A DNA stretch of 64,000 bases from Pseudomonas entomophila (GTDB lineage Bacteria; Pseudomonadota; Gammaproteobacteria; Pseudomonadales; Pseudomonadaceae): NCBI RefSeq assembly GCF_018417595.1, contig NZ_CP070982.1, positions 2,443,501 to 2,507,500 of the forward strand, in the 5' to 3' direction. The notes beneath the pieces are model-generated. The model had not been told where the DNA came from. It searched no databases and saw only the letters and a list, made by a program, of their open reading frames with translations. Below, one piece after another: positions 24,861 through 33,318 of this stretch. Made by a program: the position numbers and the translations under genes. Numbering within the stretch: the first letter of the stretch is position 1; every line of letters starts with the position of its first letter.

Positions 24861-27800
24861 ATGTTCCAGATATACAGCTGCCCGCTCAGTACCGCCCAGC
24901 AGGAAGTGTGCCTCGCTATCAGCCAGAGCGGACGTAACCTCAACTATCACTTGTGTGACGTCATCGACTTGCGCGGTGACCTGAACCTGACCTGGTTGGA
25001 GGCGGCCATCCATGGCCAGTTGCTGCAGGCCGACGCCCTGCGCGCCAACTTCGAGATCGACCCGCGCAGCGGTGAATACGTACAGCGCATTCATGCCACC
25101 GACACACTGCCGGCCAAGACCTTCCAGTTTCATGACGTCAGCGACCGCGCCGACCCGGAACAGGCTTGCAGCGAGCTGCTGCAGCACCTGTTGGGGCATG
25201 ACATGGACCTGCAGCACGAACCGCTGACCCGCTACGTGGTGGTTCGCCTGGGCGCGCGCCACCACCGCCTGGTCGAGCTGGCCTCGCACCTGGTGGTGGA
25301 CGGTTTCGGCCATGGCATCCTGTTCGGCAACATCACCGCGCACTACAACGCCTTGAGCCGAGGTGAAACACTGGCGCCCCACGGCTACGCGCCCCTGGCC
25401 AGCGTGGCCGAGGCCGAGCAGGCCTATCGCGACAGCCCGCAGCACGACAAGGACCGCGGCTACTGGCGCCAGTACTGCCTGAAAATGCCCGAGGCCACCC
25501 AACTGGTGCCGGGCGATGCGCCCTTGGTCGAGCTCAACCGCCTGCGCCAGGTGTTCCAGGGCGAGACCGTGCAGCGTTTGCGCCATGTGGCCGGCGAGCA
25601 GTCGTTGCGGCTGTCGAGCATCCTGCTGGCGCTGTGCGCCACCTACCTGCACCGTATGACCGGCCAGGCCGAGCTGGCCGTCGGCATGCCCGTGGCCGCG
25701 CGCCAGCTCAAGGCGCTGCGCGAGTTGCCGTCGATGGTCGCCAACATCCTGCCGTTGCACCTGTCGTTCACGCCCCAGAGCACGGTGCTGACGGTGGCGG
25801 CCAACATCCAGCGCCAGTTGCGCCACCACCTGCTGCACCAGACCTACCGCAGCGAAAGCATGATCCGCGACCTGCACGCCGAGCGGGGCAACAAGCCGCT
25901 GTTCAATACACTGCTCAATATCGTCGCCTACGACCAGGGCCCCGGCTTCGAAGGCTGTGACACCACGATCCAGAACTATGCCAACGGGCCGGCCGAGCAC
26001 CTGGGCATCGATATCTTCGACCGGCACCAGGACGGGCGCCTGGAGATCGGCTTCAATGCCAACGCCGACCTGTATCCGGACGCCGCGCTGGCGTTGCATT
26101 ACCAGCGGTTGGTGGCCCTGTTCGAGCGTTTCGCCGAGGCGCCGCAGACCCTGGCGGCGGACTATGACCTGTTCCTGGCGGATGAACACGTGCGCTACTA
26201 CTCGCTGCCCGTGACCGAGGCTGCGCTGCCGGTGTTCGCCGATACTTTCTCCAGCGCCGTGCGCGAGCATGCCGGGCGGGTGGCGCTGAGCGAAGGCGGG
26301 CGTTCGCTGCGCTATGCCGAGCTCGACGCCGACGCCACGCGCCTGGCCGCGCACCTGCGCGGGCGTGGCGTGGTGGCCGGCGATTGCGTGGTGGTGATGT
26401 TCTCGCGCAGCGTCGAGTGGGTGGTGGCGGCAGTGGCATTGTTCAAGCTAGGCGCCTGCTACGTGCCGGTAGACCCCGACTTGCCGCCGGCGCGCATCGA
26501 ACACATCTTCGCCGATGCCGACCCCGCGCTGGTGATCGTGGCGCCCGGCAGCCAGCTGGCCGTCGAGGTCGCCGCCGACAAGCTGCTGCCGCTCACTGCT
26601 GAAACATTGGCGCACCTGCCGCAGGTCGAACAGGCGCTGGCGCCGTTCGATGCCAACCTGCCGGCCTACCTGATCTATACCTCCGGATCCACTGGCAAGC
26701 CGAAGGGTGTCGAGGTCACCCACCGCAACCTGGTGCCGATTGCCCGTACGGCCATCGAAGCGGCCCACTTGCAGCCAGGCGCGCGCGTGCTGCAGTTCAT
26801 TGCCGCCGGTTTCGACATGTCGGTGCTGGAGATCATGATGACCCTGCTGGCCGGTGCGCAGCTGGTGATCACCGACAAGGTTTCCAGCGCGCCGGGCAAG
26901 GCGCTGGCCAAGGTGGTCCGGCAGGCGTCCATCGACCTGCTGGTGATGACGCCGAGCCTGCTGGCCTGCCACCAGACCGAGGACTTCCCCCAGGACACCA
27001 CGCTGATGCTGGGCGGCGAGCCGTGCACGCCGGCGTTGCTGGCGCGCTTCGCCCATTGTCGCCTGCTCAATGTGTACGGGCCGACCGAGACGTCGTTCGC
27101 CACTTCGATCAACGCTCACTACGGTAGTGGCGACCTGTCGATCGGCCCGGCCACCGACAACACCCGGCTGTACGTGGTGGACAGCCAGCAGCGCCTGCTG
27201 CCGCCGGGCAGCTGGGGTGACCTGTTCATCGGTGGCCCGGGCGTGGCGCGGGGGTACCGCAACCGTCCGGACCTCACCGCCAAAGGTTTCGTCACCGACC
27301 TGCTCGACCCGCGGAGCACCATGTACCGCGCCGGGGACCGGGTGTACTTCGACCACCAGGGGCGCATCCACTACCTCGGCCGCCAGGACAACCAGGTCAA
27401 GTTGCGCGGCCTGCGCATCGAACTGGACGAGATCAAGAACGTGCTGCTGGGTTGCAATGGCGTGACCGACGCCACGGTGTTGCTGCGTGAGTTGCGGCAG
27501 GGGCCGGCCATCGTCGCCTATGTCGCCAGCACCGATAGCCGTCTGGACAGCGCGCAACTGAAGCAGGCGCTTGGTCGGCATCTGCCCCAGCACATGATTC
27601 CGAGCGTGATCATGCGCGTCGACCACTTCCCGCTGACGCCCAACGGCAAGCTTGCGGTCGATCGCCTGCCGGAGCCTGTTTTGACCGAAGCCAACGAGCT
27701 GAGCGCCGCCGAGACCCCGGAGGAGCAGGCCATGTGCGCGTTGTTCGCCGAAACGCTCGACTGCCCGCAGGTGTTCGCCAACCAGAGTTTCTTCGACCTG

Positions 27801-28739
27801 GGCGGGCATTCGCTGCTGGGCTTGCAACTGGTCAACCGGATCCGCGAGCAGTTCGGCGTCGCCTTGGGCATCGCCGATTTCCTCGCCGCGCCGACCCCGC
27901 GCCAGCTCGCCCAGCGCCTGCGGCGCAACAACGGCTACAGCGATCCGTTCAGCGCCGTGCTGGCGCTGCGTACCGAAGGGCGGCGACCACCGCTGTTCTG
28001 CATCCATCCCGGCGGCGGCATCGCCTGGCCCTATGCGGGGCTGCTGGCGTACCTGCCGGAGGACCAGCCGCTGTATGCCCTGCAGTCACCGATCCTGCTC
28101 GACCCGGAGCGGGTGGTCGGTTCGCTGGAGGAACTGGCGCGGGAGTACCTGCAACGCATCGTCGCGCTGCAACCCCAGGGCCCGTATCAACTGGCGGGTT
28201 GGTCGGTGGGCGGCAACCTGGCGCTGCTGATCGCGGCGATGCTGCAGGCCCAGGGGCATGAGGTGAGTTTCCTGTGCATGTTCGACAGTTATCCGCTGCA
28301 GGGCGGGCCGGCCTCGCTGAAGCTGGACGACGCGATGATCATCAGCCGCATGACCCGCGCCATCGTCGGCACGCCACGGGCCGGGCTGAAGGGGCTCAAG
28401 AGCGCCATGGAGGAAGTGCTCGGCAGCCAGCAGCTCGGGGATGCCTTCCTGACCCGGCTGGTGGACGACTCCAAGCTGATGCTCGAATTGCTGGGGCGTT
28501 GCCAGTACGCGCGCTACAAGGGCGACTTGCTGTTCATCCGTGCCACCACCGATATCCTGCGCCAGGACGAGCAGCAACCAGGCTTGTGGTTGCCCTGCAT
28601 CGACGGTGAGCTGGTGCAGGTCGATGTCGAGGCACCCCATGAGTGCCTGCTGCAGCGCCAGTACCTGGACCAGTTCGGCGAGCGCTTCGTCGAGGCGTTG
28701 CTCGAAAAGCAGGTTGCGGTGGCGGTGAACGAAGCCTGA
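24861..28739 (+). CDS. Single-module non-ribosomal peptide synthetase (C-A-T-TE)
   Basis: A 1292-residue NRPS with one complete module and a release domain, the same order and almost the same length as EntF. The condensation domain (about 5-440) has SHLVVDG at 142-148, with the catalytic His143 and Asp147. The adenylation domain (about 465-945) has YTSGSTGKPKG from 606, FDMSV from 651, YGPTE from 739 and Lys930. Carrier-domain Ser984 lies in LGGHS. The thioesterase has Ser1115 (GWSVGG), Asp1142 and His1260. The specificity residues, aligned by eye to GrsA, read D-M-L-V-M-G-V-F-A-K, which is not the serine code of EntF and which I cannot assign. Start at ATG 24861 with AAGGAAA; the in-frame ATG 22 codons upstream lacks a site. 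No other NRPS, MbtH, carrier-loading or export gene is adjacent, so the donor substrate of the C domain and the product are unknown. Confidence 0.93.
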   Translation: MFQIYSCPLSTAQQEVCLAISQSGRNLNYHLCDVIDLRGDLNLTWLEAAIHGQLLQADALRANFEIDPRSGEYVQRIHATDTLPAKTFQFHDVSDRADPEQACSELLQHLLGHDMDLQHEPLTRYVVVRLGARHHRLVELASHLVVDGFGHGILFGNITAHYNALSRGETLAPHGYAPLASVAEAEQAYRDSPQHDKDRGYWRQYCLKMPEATQLVPGDAPLVELNRLRQVFQGETVQRLRHVAGEQSLRLSSILLALCATYLHRMTGQAELAVGMPVAARQLKALRELPSMVANILPLHLSFTPQSTVLTVAANIQRQLRHHLLHQTYRSESMIRDLHAERGNKPLFNTLLNIVAYDQGPGFEGCDTTIQNYANGPAEHLGIDIFDRHQDGRLEIGFNANADLYPDAALALHYQRLVALFERFAEAPQTLAADYDLFLADEHVRYYSLPVTEAALPVFADTFSSAVREHAGRVALSEGGRSLRYAELDADATRLAAHLRGRGVVAGDCVVVMFSRSVEWVVAAVALFKLGACYVPVDPDLPPARIEHIFADADPALVIVAPGSQLAVEVAADKLLPLTAETLAHLPQVEQALAPFDANLPAYLIYTSGSTGKPKGVEVTHRNLVPIARTAIEAAHLQPGARVLQFIAAGFDMSVLEIMMTLLAGAQLVITDKVSSAPGKALAKVVRQASIDLLVMTPSLLACHQTEDFPQDTTLMLGGEPCTPALLARFAHCRLLNVYGPTETSFATSINAHYGSGDLSIGPATDNTRLYVVDSQQRLLPPGSWGDLFIGGPGVARGYRNRPDLTAKGFVTDLLDPRSTMYRAGDRVYFDHQGRIHYLGRQDNQVKLRGLRIELDEIKNVLLGCNGVTDATVLLRELRQGPAIVAYVASTDSRLDSAQLKQALGRHLPQHMIPSVIMRVDHFPLTPNGKLAVDRLPEPVLTEANELSAAETPEEQAMCALFAETLDCPQVFANQSFFDLGGHSLLGLQLVNRIREQFGVALGIADFLAAPTPRQLAQRLRRNNGYSDPFSAVLALRTEGRRPPLFCIHPGGGIAWPYAGLLAYLPEDQPLYALQSPILLDPERVVGSLEELAREYLQRIVALQPQGPYQLAGWSVGGNLALLIAAMLQAQGHEVSFLCMFDSYPLQGGPASLKLDDAMIISRMTRAIVGTPRAGLKGLKSAMEEVLGSQQLGDAFLTRLVDDSKLMLELLGRCQYARYKGDLLFIRATTDILRQDEQQPGLWLPCIDGELVQVDVEAPHECLLQRQYLDQFGERFVEALLEKQVAVAVNEA

Positions 28740-28747
28740 AACGCATC

Positions 28748-28785
28748 GCCGCCCGGTTCTCCCACTGAGGGTGAAGCCGGGCGGC
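28748..28785. terminator. Stem-loop between NRPS and the SLOG gene
   Basis: GCCGCCCGG and CCGGGCGGC form a perfect 9-bp stem around a 20-base loop between two convergent genes. There is no long T tract on either side, so it may be a weak bidirectional terminator. Confidence 0.6.
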
Positions 28786-28791
28786 ATGCCT

Positions 28792-29457
28792 TCACTCCGT
28801 GAACAGATTGCCGGTCGAGGGCAGCGCGTCCAGTTTTGCCTGAAGCAGTGCGATGCACTGCTCGTGGTGGGCGATCTGCGCACGGTGGGCCTCGATCTGC
28901 GCCTGCAGGTCGTGGCTGTCCGGTGAGACGAGGCGGGCCATCTTCCTCGACAGTGAGATCTTGCGGTCGGCTTCCTGCCTGGCGCGGTCGTCCATCTGCG
29001 CCACCAGCCATTGCAGATCCACGGGCGACTGCACGGTCTGGAACTGCTCCAGAGGCTTGAGGTAGACCAAGGACTTTTTCTGGCGCCCCAGCAGTTCGAG
29101 CACGTTGCCGAGCGTGCCGGGGCTCTTGCAATCCCAGATCATCAGGCCGTAGTCGCAGTCCGCCGCCATCGCCAGGTCCTTGGCGGTATGGAAGGCGCGG
29201 CCTTTGGCGTTGATCGGCGGCGAAATCATCGCCAGCGGCCAGCCACCGTCGTTATGGCGAGGGGTGTCGCCACTGCAGTAGACGGTGACGGCCGGGTAGG
29301 CGGCTTGATGAAAGTGGCGCTGCACGGCATGGTCCACACCGCCGGCGTCCCCCACCAGCACGTCCAGCCCGGATGAGCGGATGTTGTCGAGCCTCGCCTC
29401 GACCTGTGGGGGGAGGCGCTTGATGGTGATGGAGCCGGCAATGAAGACCCTGGGCAT
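28792..29457 (-). CDS. SLOG-domain nucleotide-binding protein with coiled coil
   Basis: A 221-residue protein whose first 130 residues look like a SLOG (Rossmann-like, DprA/LOG-related) domain: VFIAGSITIKRLPPQV, then LDVLVGDAGGVDHAVQRHF, AADCDYGLMIWDCKSPGTLGNVLELL. The C-terminal third (about 155-210) is a charged helix with the repeat QAQIEAHRAQIAHHEQCIALLQAKLDAL, probably a coiled coil for self-association. SLOG domains bind or cleave nucleotides and nucleotide signals. The start overlaps the stop of the phosphoribosyltransferase gene (TAATG), so the two are translated together. The exact activity is not known. Confidence 0.78.
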   Translation of the reverse strand: MPRVFIAGSITIKRLPPQVEARLDNIRSSGLDVLVGDAGGVDHAVQRHFHQAAYPAVTVYCSGDTPRHNDGGWPLAMISPPINAKGRAFHTAKDLAMAADCDYGLMIWDCKSPGTLGNVLELLGRQKKSLVYLKPLEQFQTVQSPVDLQWLVAQMDDRARQEADRKISLSRKMARLVSPDSHDLQAQIEAHRAQIAHHEQCIALLQAKLDALPSTGNLFTE

Positions 29458-30029
29458 TAGTGCCTCCGCGTCAGGGCGACGACAGAAATGCTGCGGATGC
29501 TAGCGTATTCGCGCAGGGCGGTACAGGCGGCCTCCAGCGATGCGCCGGTGTCGTACAGGTCGTCCAGCACCAGGATGTCGGAGCCGAGCTGCAGGTTGGC
29601 GTTGACCGTGAAGCAGCCGGCCAGCGCCTTGACCCGCTCCTCGTAGCTGGCCAGGTCCTTCATCAGGCCGGTGCTCCAGCGTTTTTCCAGGGTTTGCTCG
29701 TTGTAGCCGGCGTCGAGCAGCGCGGCGGCACGCTGGGCCACTTCATACACCGGCTGGCGCGCACGCTGCTTGCTGGCGGGCATGGGCAGGATCGCATCGA
29801 AGCGGCGGCCGGCGAGTGCGCCGGCGACCGACTGGGCGAGGAATTCCACCTGTTTGTAGTTGTCGCGGTACTTGAGTTGGAACACCGCTTCGCCGATGGC
29901 GGTCCTGACCGTGTCGAACTGCATGTAGCCGTATTCGTTGGGGCCGATGGGGACGCTGGAAACGATGTGCTTGTCCAGGCTGATGCCGTAGTCCCAGGCG
30001 GTGTTGGCGGGGAGGGGGTGAATGACCAT
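29457..30029 (-). CDS. ComF/PRTase-type phosphoribosyltransferase
   Basis: A 190-residue type I phosphoribosyltransferase-like protein. It keeps the PRPP-binding loop ILVLDDLYDTGASLEAAC, the FQLKYRDNYKQVEFLA and FDAILPMPASKQRARQPVYEVAQ segments seen in ComF-like proteins, and ends VVALTRRH. The zinc finger of true ComF is absent. Start at ATG 30029 with GGAAG eight bases upstream; an upstream in-frame extension has no support. Coupled to the SLOG gene and 248 bases downstream of the PP2C gene on the same strand. PRTases of this type occur in Ter-related and nucleotide-salvage operons; substrate unknown. Confidence 0.82.
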   Translation of the reverse strand: MVIHPLPANTAWDYGISLDKHIVSSVPIGPNEYGYMQFDTVRTAIGEAVFQLKYRDNYKQVEFLAQSVAGALAGRRFDAILPMPASKQRARQPVYEVAQRAAALLDAGYNEQTLEKRWSTGLMKDLASYEERVKALAGCFTVNANLQLGSDILVLDDLYDTGASLEAACTALREYASIRSISVVALTRRH

Positions 30030-30195
30030 GGAGTGCTTCCTTGTACGTGAGTCGATGGGAGGGGCCCTTGTGGGCCGAGACGCCATCTTGCGTCTGACTC
30101 GAGACGGGATCGACTTCATGGTTTCCGTGTTTGCTGTAGTCCTTTTCCTTGTTTTTCGGGTTCCGACTTTCTCGATTCGGCGACGGTTCCTGGAG

Positions 30196-30229
30196 GGTGT
30201 TCGGCGGGAGAGTTGCAGCGCCGAACACC
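30196..30229 (-). promoter_or_regulatory. Perfect 11-bp hairpin between PP2C and PRTase genes
   Basis: GGTGTTCGGCG and CGCCGAACACC pair around a 12-base loop. It lies in the 248-base gap, about 170 bases upstream of the PRTase start. There is no T run after it on the minus strand, so it may be an attenuator, a partial terminator or a binding site. Confidence 0.45.
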
Positions 30230-30277
30230 TGGAAAGCGCCCACCCTCAGTCGGCCTCTATAACTGTCTGCACAGTAC

Positions 30278-31093
30278 TCAGCCCACCCGCAACCAGATTG
30301 CCGAGGCGTCGTCGCTCATCTTGAAGCGCGGATGGCGCAGGCAAGCGGCGTCCTCCTGTTCGATCTCCCGCAATGTGCGCGCCAGCTCGACCAGACCATG
30401 AGCCAGCAGGTGCTCGACGAATGCAGTCGGTGTGTAGGCCTGGTAGGTGTCGAACAACGCGGCGAAGCCATCGCTCATCAATACGATGTCGTCGCCCCGC
30501 GCCACTGCAGCACGGTTGTAGCGGGTGCCTTCCCGGGACAACTCGGCATCGACGCCGAGCACGGCCCGGGGCCGTTCGCGGGCCTGGCGGCGGTCGGCCA
30601 GCACTGCGGGCGTGCGTACATTGTGGGCACCGGTACCGGGGCCCAGGGCGGCCGCTTCGCCGCGTTCCGCCTCGCGATCGGGCTCTGGCGTGAGGAAGGC
30701 GACGCCCCGCGCGCTGCGGTGCAGAACCACGCAATCGGCCAGGTGCGCGCAGACCAGTTCGTCGCCTTCCAGCGCCACGGCGGCGAACGCGGCGCGTGGC
30801 AGCTCCCAGTGAGCCACGGGTTCGCGTCGGCGGTCTTGCCGGTAATCGCGGGCCAAGGTCTCGAACACCGTTTCGCACAGGGTCTGCAAGGGGCCCGAGG
30901 CCACGCTGAAGGCACGCTGCGCCGCACCCGCCAGCCAGGCCGCGCCGCCGCGTTCGCCCAGCAAGCCGGGCGCGCCGAGGTCGGTGGCGCCGTCGATCAC
31001 CCAGGCATGGCAGTCGGCGCAGCCAATGCGGTCGTCATTGGGCACGTCCGGCTTGCCGGCCAGGCTGAGGGTCTGGATCAGGTCGAAATGCAT
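30278..31093 (-). CDS. PP2C-like serine/threonine phosphatase
   Basis: A 271-residue PP2C-family protein without membrane segments. Metal-binding acidic positions are seen in AWVIDGATDLG (family DG motif), ADCVVLH, MSDGFAALFD and MSDDASAIWL. A basic, Arg-rich stretch (PEPDREAERG, DRRQARERPRAV) is inserted in the middle. Start at ATG 31093, with GGAGATC seven bases before it. It is the first of three minus-strand genes (PP2C, PRTase, SLOG). No kinase or vWA partner is adjacent, so its target is unknown. Confidence 0.85.
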   Translation of the reverse strand: MHFDLIQTLSLAGKPDVPNDDRIGCADCHAWVIDGATDLGAPGLLGERGGAAWLAGAAQRAFSVASGPLQTLCETVFETLARDYRQDRRREPVAHWELPRAAFAAVALEGDELVCAHLADCVVLHRSARGVAFLTPEPDREAERGEAAALGPGTGAHNVRTPAVLADRRQARERPRAVLGVDAELSREGTRYNRAAVARGDDIVLMSDGFAALFDTYQAYTPTAFVEHLLAHGLVELARTLREIEQEDAACLRHPRFKMSDDASAIWLRVG

Positions 31094-31216
31094 GGGGATC
31101 TCCGTGTCGGGGGCAGGGGCGTGCATTGGCCTGCGACCTTGAACCCTGTGCTGGCGCACGTCAAATCCGGGGCATGCCTGACAGTCATCAGCGTTGACCG
31201 ACGATACGTCCGGTAT

Positions 31217-31708
31217 TCAGGCGAGGGGCTTGGCCATCTCAGTCGTGGCCGCCCAACCGAGCCCTGCATAGACCGGCCTGCCGGCCTCGGTTGCATGCAG
31301 CACGGCAAAGCCAAGGCCACGCTGGGCGAACTCGGCCTCGGCCAGTTGCATCAGCCTGCGGGCCAGGCCACGGCGCCGATGGCTTTGCGCGACGTAGACA
31401 TTCAGCACATAGCCACGCAAACCCTGGGTAGGGTGGTTCGGGTGCGGCGGCCATTCGATGTCCATCAGGCCAATGGCCGCCACCGGGCGCTCCTGGTCCA
31501 GCAGCACGAAACCGTAGTAGCGGCCGTCTTCCAGGCGTGGCCGCAGCCAGGGGGCGAAGTGTTTGGTCATCAGGCGAAGGCGCTCCGGCGCACCACCGGC
31601 CTCGAGGAACATGGCCTCGCGATGGGCACAGACCATGGCATGGTCTTCGGGGCGCAGGCGGCGCACGGTCAGGCCTGGAAAATCGATGTGGGTGGGGAGG
31701 TCGTTCAT
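31217..31708 (-). CDS. GNAT-family N-acetyltransferase
   Basis: A 163-residue acetyltransferase using acetyl-CoA. The domain runs through LTVRRLRPEDHAMVCAHREAMF, the acetyl-CoA pyrophosphate loop LNVYVAQSHRRRGLARRLMQLA (Q/RxxGxG/A type), and VLHATEAGRPVYAGLGWAATTEM, the usual C-terminal strand. Start at ATG 31708. The acceptor substrate cannot be read. It is divergent from a VOC-fold gene across 153 bases. Confidence 0.9.
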   Translation of the reverse strand: MNDLPTHIDFPGLTVRRLRPEDHAMVCAHREAMFLEAGGAPERLRLMTKHFAPWLRPRLEDGRYYGFVLLDQERPVAAIGLMDIEWPPHPNHPTQGLRGYVLNVYVAQSHRRRGLARRLMQLAEAEFAQRGLGFAVLHATEAGRPVYAGLGWAATTEMAKPLA

Positions 31709-31861
31709 GTCGGCTACCGGGGCGGAGTGTTCGATGCTAGGGGCTTCGGCCCAGGGGCGGCAGATACAGATGGGCGCTGAATCCGGCATACAGCGCGCTT
31801 GCCGCGGTCGTCGAACGCGGCGATGATCGGCGCCAACACCACGCCCATCGACGAGGCTTGC

Positions 31862-32218
31862 ATGTCCATCGCCCTGCTTCTGCGTTGCCCCGACCTGGTA
31901 ACCGTGCGCCGCCATTACCGTGACGTGCTGGGCTTTACCGTCACGGATACCGCCCAGGGCACCCTGACCGCGCGCCTGCAAGGTTGCAGCCTGGTCTTCA
32001 CCGGGCAGGACCTGTGGCAGCAGCCGGTGGGCTGCTCGGGGACGTTCTACCTGGTGATCGACGATGTCGAGGGCTACTACGCACGGATCAGGGACAAGGC
32101 CGACATCGCCTGGCCGCTGCAGGACATGCCTTACGGTTCGCGCGAATTCGGTGTACGTGATTGCAACGGTTATCACCTGGCGTTCAGTCAGTACCAGGCT
32201 GGATGGGGCGTTGCTTGA
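31862..32218 (+). CDS. VOC-fold (glyoxalase/bleomycin-resistance-like) protein
   Basis: A 118-residue vicinal-oxygen-chelate protein: the first half has LLLRCPDLVTVRRHYRDVLGFTV, the second TFYLVIDDVEGYYARIRDKADIAWPLQDMPYGSREFGVRDCNGYHLAFSQ. Glu and His metal-type residues appear in the second half, but the usual His near the start is replaced. It could be a bleomycin-resistance-like binding protein or a small dioxygenase. Start ATG 31862 with GAGG upstream. Confidence 0.85.
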   Translation: MSIALLLRCPDLVTVRRHYRDVLGFTVTDTAQGTLTARLQGCSLVFTGQDLWQQPVGCSGTFYLVIDDVEGYYARIRDKADIAWPLQDMPYGSREFGVRDCNGYHLAFSQYQAGWGVA

Positions 32219-32259
32219 AGGGGGCGTCATTAGCACCATCTCTTGCAGTGCTTGCGAGA

Positions 32260-32305
32260 TCGAGCGCCGCCCGCGCGGCGCATCGCGGATGAATCCGCTC
32301 CTACA
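32260..32305. repeat. Single REP element
   Basis: GCGCCGCCCGCGCGGCGCAT followed by CGCGGATGAATCCGCTCCTA, same family as at 9378, 23061 and 54838. Confidence 0.75.
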
Positions 32306-32411
32306 TTCGTTGCAACGTGCCTGTGCCTGCCAGGGCTGGCCCGCGCAAGAATGATCAAACCTGCCTCACGCGCACTTGCTAAGGTGGCCGCGCTGACTGA
32401 GGAGCAATGGA

Positions 32412-33245
32412 ATGCGCGGCATCGAACACATCCTGTGGTACATCGAATCGGCCCTGGACTCTGACCTGGACCTGTCTGGTGTCGCCAGGCATTTCGGCCT
32501 GTCGCCGTTCGCCCTGTCGCGCCAGTTCGTCGCCACCACTGGCTGGCCGGTCATGCGTTATGTCCGGGCCCGGCGGCTGAGCCGGGCGGCCCTGGCCCTG
32601 CGCGAAGGCCACCCGGATATCCTGGACGTCGCCCTGGCGGCCGGCTACGGCTCCCACGAAGCATTCACGCGGGCCTTCTGCGACCTGTTCGGCGTTGCGC
32701 CGAGCCAGGTGCGTGGGCAGGCCCATGACCCGATCAAGCTGGTGGAGCCCCTGCGCATGAAAGCACTGAACTTTGTCCCCCTGTCTGAACCCCGTTTCGA
32801 ACACCGTCCCGAATTCATCGTCGCCGGCCTGGGCGAACGCTTCACCTTCGAGCGCAACGAGGGCATCGTGGGGCTGTGGCAGGCCTTCGATCCCTACGTG
32901 GGCCGGGTGCCTGGCCAGGTGGGCGATTTCACTTACGGGTTGTGCTGCAACCCGGGGGAGGATGGCAGTTTCGAGTACATCGCCGGGGTCGAGGTGGCCC
33001 GTACCGCCGAGCTTGCGGCGAACTTTCGCTTCTTCCGGCTCGCGGCGCGGGACTATGCGGTGTTCCGCCACCTGGGCCACGTGTCGATGATCCACCAGAC
33101 GGTATTCACCGTGTTCAACCAGTGGCTGCCGGCCTCCGGCTACCAGGCCGCCGACGCGCCGGAGTTCGAGCTGTACAGCCCGGACTTCGACCCGATGCGC
33201 GGCGTCGGCTATGTCGACCTGTGGATCCCCCTGGCTGGCCGCTGA
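32412..33245 (+). CDS. AraC-family regulator with GyrI-like effector domain
   Basis: A 277-residue regulator with the AraC DNA-binding domain at the N-terminus (two HTH units: LDLSGVARHFGLSPFALSRQF and DILDVALAAGYGSHEAFTRAF) and a GyrI-like (SOUL/Rob-type) small-molecule-binding domain from about residue 115 to the end. This order matches Rob and related sensors of hydrophobic toxic compounds. It is followed 73 bases on by a PhnB-like gene on the same strand, which may be its target. Confidence 0.9.
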   Translation: MRGIEHILWYIESALDSDLDLSGVARHFGLSPFALSRQFVATTGWPVMRYVRARRLSRAALALREGHPDILDVALAAGYGSHEAFTRAFCDLFGVAPSQVRGQAHDPIKLVEPLRMKALNFVPLSEPRFEHRPEFIVAGLGERFTFERNEGIVGLWQAFDPYVGRVPGQVGDFTYGLCCNPGEDGSFEYIAGVEVARTAELAANFRFFRLAARDYAVFRHLGHVSMIHQTVFTVFNQWLPASGYQAADAPEFELYSPDFDPMRGVGYVDLWIPLAGR

Positions 33246-33318
33246 TCGCACGAGGCAATTTGCTCGGGGTAGAGGGCTAGACTCGACGGGACATGGCAAG
33301 GGCACAGGAGCCACCGAC

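Noticed and set aside
24861..28739. Calling the NRPS an enterobactin EntF
   Set aside because: The adenylation residues differ from the serine code and no 2,3-dihydroxybenzoate genes (entA-C, E, B) are near.
30022..30324. Plus-strand open frame between the PRTase and PP2C genes
   Set aside because: It overlaps the start of the PRTase gene, has no ribosome site and gives a basic sequence of no known family.
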